This document shows positions 61,777-64,000 of a stretch of 64,000 nt of DNA, in pieces (within the stretch, counting starts at the first letter, position 1; every line of letters starts with the position of its first letter). Position numbers and translations under genes: made by a program. The notes below the pieces were generated by a model. It saw only the letters and a program-made list of their open reading frames with translations. It had not been told where the DNA came from and ran no database searches. The DNA is from a bacterium (GTDB lineage Bacteria > Planctomycetota > UBA1135 > UBA2386): NCBI GenBank assembly GCA_030432695.1, contig JAUILN010000017.1:170059-234058 (forward strand), in the 5' to 3' direction.

Positions 61777-62850
61777 ATGACCACGTTGAGTTCCACGTCC
61801 GCAGATCTGCTGGACCTGCTTCGCAGTCGCAAGCGGCTCCTGGTCCTGACGCACGCCAATCCGGATCCGGATTCGCTGGCGAGCGCCATGGGTCTGATGC
61901 ACCTCGCCGAGACCCGGCTCCGGATGCCGACGACCTTCGCCTACGCGGGTCGGATCATGCGCGCCGAGAACCGCGAGATGGTCCGCTGCTGCAAGATCCG
62001 GATGACGCCCCAGGACCAGGTCGATCCGTCGCAGTTCGACTGCCTGGCGCTGGTCGACACCCAGCCCGGCTTCGGCCACACCCACCTGCCGCGCGGCCGC
62101 AGCATCGACGTGGTGATCGACCACCACATCCCGCCGGCCGAGGGTTCGCCGAGCGGCCCCGACAACCCGCTCTCGCCTGCGCCCGCCGCGGACGCCCGCG
62201 TATTCCACGACGTTCGCACCGACATCGGTGCCACCAGCTCGATGGTCGGCGGCTACCTGCTCGACACCGGCGTCGAGATCCCGGGACCGCTGGCGACCGC
62301 GCTGTTCTACGGCATCAAGACCGACACCGCCGACCTGTCGCGCAACGTCAGCCCGCTCGACGAGCGGGTCTACGAGCACCTGATGCCGCTGGTCGACCGC
62401 GCCGCGCTGCGCACCATCACCCAGCCGGCCCTGCCCGCCGACTACTTCCGCGCGCTCCGCGAGGCGCTGAACAACGTCCGCATCTACGACGACGCGATCC
62501 TCTGCTCGATCGGCCGCGTCTCGACTCCGGAGATGGTCGCCGAGGTCGCCGACCTGTTGCTCCGCCACGAGGGCAAGCAGGTGGTGTTCTGCGGCGGTCT
62601 CAGCGGCGACGTCTACTACGTCTCGCTGCGCACCGAGCTGGACCTCGATGCCTACCAGCTGCTGGCCGCGGCGCTCAATGGCGAAGGCTCGTTCGGCGGC
62701 CACGGCGCGGTGGCCGGTGGGTGCATCCCGCTGGTCGACGACGACGAGCGGACCCTGCGCCGCTTCGAGCGCAAGCTGGAGCGGAACATCCTCGCAGCGT
62801 TGGGGCGCGAGGGGATGAGCGTGGGTGGGCTCGGTGGAGTGCGGAAGTAG
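61777..62850 (+). CDS. DHH-family phosphoesterase (NrnA/RecJ-like)
   Basis: A 357-residue enzyme. The DHH block is LLVLTHANPDPDSLASAMGL (the Asn-Pro-Asp-Pro-Asp variant), then FDCLALVDTQPGFGHTHLP, VVIDHHIPP and ALFYGIKTDTADLSR. The C-terminal DHHA1-like substrate domain ends GSFGGHGAVAGGCIPL with GGHGxxAG. These enzymes degrade short RNAs or linear dinucleotides such as pApA. An in-frame GTG at 61732 would give 15 more residues. Confidence 0.85.
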   Translation: MTTLSSTSADLLDLLRSRKRLLVLTHANPDPDSLASAMGLMHLAETRLRMPTTFAYAGRIMRAENREMVRCCKIRMTPQDQVDPSQFDCLALVDTQPGFGHTHLPRGRSIDVVIDHHIPPAEGSPSGPDNPLSPAPAADARVFHDVRTDIGATSSMVGGYLLDTGVEIPGPLATALFYGIKTDTADLSRNVSPLDERVYEHLMPLVDRAALRTITQPALPADYFRALREALNNVRIYDDAILCSIGRVSTPEMVAEVADLLLRHEGKQVVFCGGLSGDVYYVSLRTELDLDAYQLLAAALNGEGSFGGHGAVAGGCIPLVDDDERTLRRFERKLERNILAALGREGMSVGGLGGVRK

Positions 62851-62871
62851 GGTGGGCGCGGGGAGGAACGA

Positions 62872-63900
62872 GTGATCTCCTCCCGGTGGATGCTCCTGCC
62901 TGGAGTCGCGGCCACCGCGATGTTCTTGGGCGGACTCGCTTTCCCGCAGGCCCCATGGTCGGTCTCGCGGGGCTGTTCCGTTCCGGCCTGGAGATTCCAC
63001 CAGTTCAGTCCGCCAGGGATCTGTGACCTGGACGGTGATGGTCATCTCGATCTGGTTGCTCCCTATCACTCATCGTTGGGTGTGCTTTGGGGGCTTGGTG
63101 ATGGCTGCTTCGAATCGGTGATCGTCTTGCCGGCCCCCAGTAGCGGTAATGCTTGGAATGTGTCACTTGGTGATGTGGATTCGGACGGGCGTACGGACAT
63201 CGTGACGGCGTTTTGGCCCAACGTCGTGGGCGGCCCTGGAGGAGCACTCGTGTTCCTCAACCAAGGAGGTCGACAGTTCGTTCTGGATCAAGGCAATCGC
63301 CTCCGGCTACCGATCGATACACGCTCGGAAGCGGTCGCGTTGTTGGACGTCGATCGCGATGGAGATCTCGACGCGCTGGTCGCGATGTACTCCGGGCAGG
63401 ACCTTCTTTTCGAGAACGATGGGACCGGCCACTTCTCCGACGTAACGGCGACTCGAATGGCGCCTGCTTCCCTGCCGTCGGTCGCACTTCGAGCGGTCGA
63501 CCTCGACCGGGATGGCTGGGAGGATGTGGTCGTGGCCGGGGGCGGGTACACGAATGGACCGAACGCCATCTACTGGAACGACGCGGGGGTGCTGCGTGAC
63601 GCCGGACTCGGCGTCTCGCCTCTGCCGAGCAGCCAGATCGACGTGGGCGACCTGGACGGCGATGGGAACCTCGACATCGTGTTCGGAAACGAGTTCGCTC
63701 GCTTGGAGATCCACTGGGGTCTCGGCAATCGCGGGTTCATGGAGGACACGACGATGCTGCCTCCTGCTGCCCTCGATCGATGGCTGACCGCCGCGCGGCT
63801 GGTCGACTTCGATCACGATGGCGATCTCGATTTGCTTCAATCCTGGTTCCGAGCCGATTGTCTGCTGGAGAACCTAGGCCTCGAACAAGCGCTCTCCTGA
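62872..63900 (+). CDS. Secreted FG-GAP/VCBS repeat protein
   Basis: A 342-residue protein with a signal sequence (LPGVAATAMFLGGLAFPQ). At least six Asp-rich calcium-binding repeats form a beta-propeller: CDLDGDGHLDLVAPYH, DVDSDGRTDIVTAFW, DVDRDGDLDALVAMY, DLDRDGWEDVVVAGG, DLDGDGNLDIVFGNE and DFDHDGDLDLLQSW. Such proteins lie on the surface or are released. Codon choice is looser and G+C lower than its neighbours, which hints at recent transfer or a different expression class. GTG 62872 is the start; the stop is at 63900 and nothing follows to the window end. Confidence 0.85.
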   Translation: MISSRWMLLPGVAATAMFLGGLAFPQAPWSVSRGCSVPAWRFHQFSPPGICDLDGDGHLDLVAPYHSSLGVLWGLGDGCFESVIVLPAPSSGNAWNVSLGDVDSDGRTDIVTAFWPNVVGGPGGALVFLNQGGRQFVLDQGNRLRLPIDTRSEAVALLDVDRDGDLDALVAMYSGQDLLFENDGTGHFSDVTATRMAPASLPSVALRAVDLDRDGWEDVVVAGGGYTNGPNAIYWNDAGVLRDAGLGVSPLPSSQIDVGDLDGDGNLDIVFGNEFARLEIHWGLGNRGFMEDTTMLPPAALDRWLTAARLVDFDHDGDLDLLQSWFRADCLLENLGLEQALS

Positions 63901-64000
63901 CGCCAGAGAACCTGAAATCACTCGAAACACCCTCCAGCGGCCTTCGTACGTCGGTTTGGACACATCGACCACGACGCCTGGGAGGGCATTTCGAGTGAAG

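Overview
The window is about 70% G+C, densely coded, and reads as chromosome of a Gram-negative-type bacterium. Many signal peptides and lipoproteins, an outer-membrane barrel candidate, a VgrG/PAAR module, an ECF sigma factor beside a Ser/Thr kinase fused to a formylglycine-enzyme-like (FGE) domain, an FG-GAP protein and many secreted proteins without recognisable family suggest Planctomycetota or a similar lineage. That placement is an inference; there is no rRNA here.

The most notable content is two genes that are open only if one in-frame TGA is read as selenocysteine. At 4599-5867 a secreted protein carries Cys-Thr-Sec. At 41507-41944 (minus strand) a membrane-anchored thioredoxin has TGA exactly at the first Cys of its CxxC motif. 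Each TGA is followed, 22 or 25 nt later, by a hairpin with the same apical loop, AGUUG, as expected for bacterial SECIS elements. The two genes are 36 kb apart and unrelated in sequence outside the motif. A standard gene caller would split or truncate both.

Layout. 1-3640: decayed prophage end (terminase large subunit running in from the left, zinc-ribbon protein, gpW-like joiner, frameshifted and truncated portal), with a small antisense membrane peptide and a perfect 30-bp palindrome. 3641-4231: orphan MntA-type nucleotidyltransferase, terminator, and a tRNA-Gly(CCC) whose 3' end faces the prophage. 4393-6853: small membrane protein, selenoprotein and a secreted peptidase-like relic in one overlapping gene string. 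6866-14207: exported proteins, an SGNH hydrolase, and a prolyl-oligopeptidase fused to an FGE-like domain. 14269-19712: MarR and DoxX, a degenerate hybrid histidine kinase with HPt, a SirB1-like protein, an outer-membrane barrel candidate and an unknown protein. 19719-25708: minus-strand string of overlapping genes for exported proteins, then a SurA-like isomerase. 25746-40420: mostly housekeeping: MsbA-like ABC exporter, ispF/ispD, ruvC, ComEA-like, nadC with an RsbW-like kinase and VanZ-like protein, purB, RNase D, CbpA/DnaJ and ClpB. 40440-45421: a broken gene, the Sec-thioredoxin, and the divergent sigma factor/kinase pair. 45470-50176: type VI secretion cargo module (VgrG, PAAR protein with unknown C-terminal domain, partner protein). 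50306-64000: S15-type esterase, small secreted proteins, LMW phosphatase, D-aminoacyl-tRNA deacylase, AlgX-like membrane protein, UspA, a CYTH-CHAD plus Ppx/GppA pair, a TIM-barrel protein, a DHH phosphoesterase and an FG-GAP protein.

Genes are often coupled by 4-bp overlaps (ATGA or GTGA), and this pattern was used to choose several starts.
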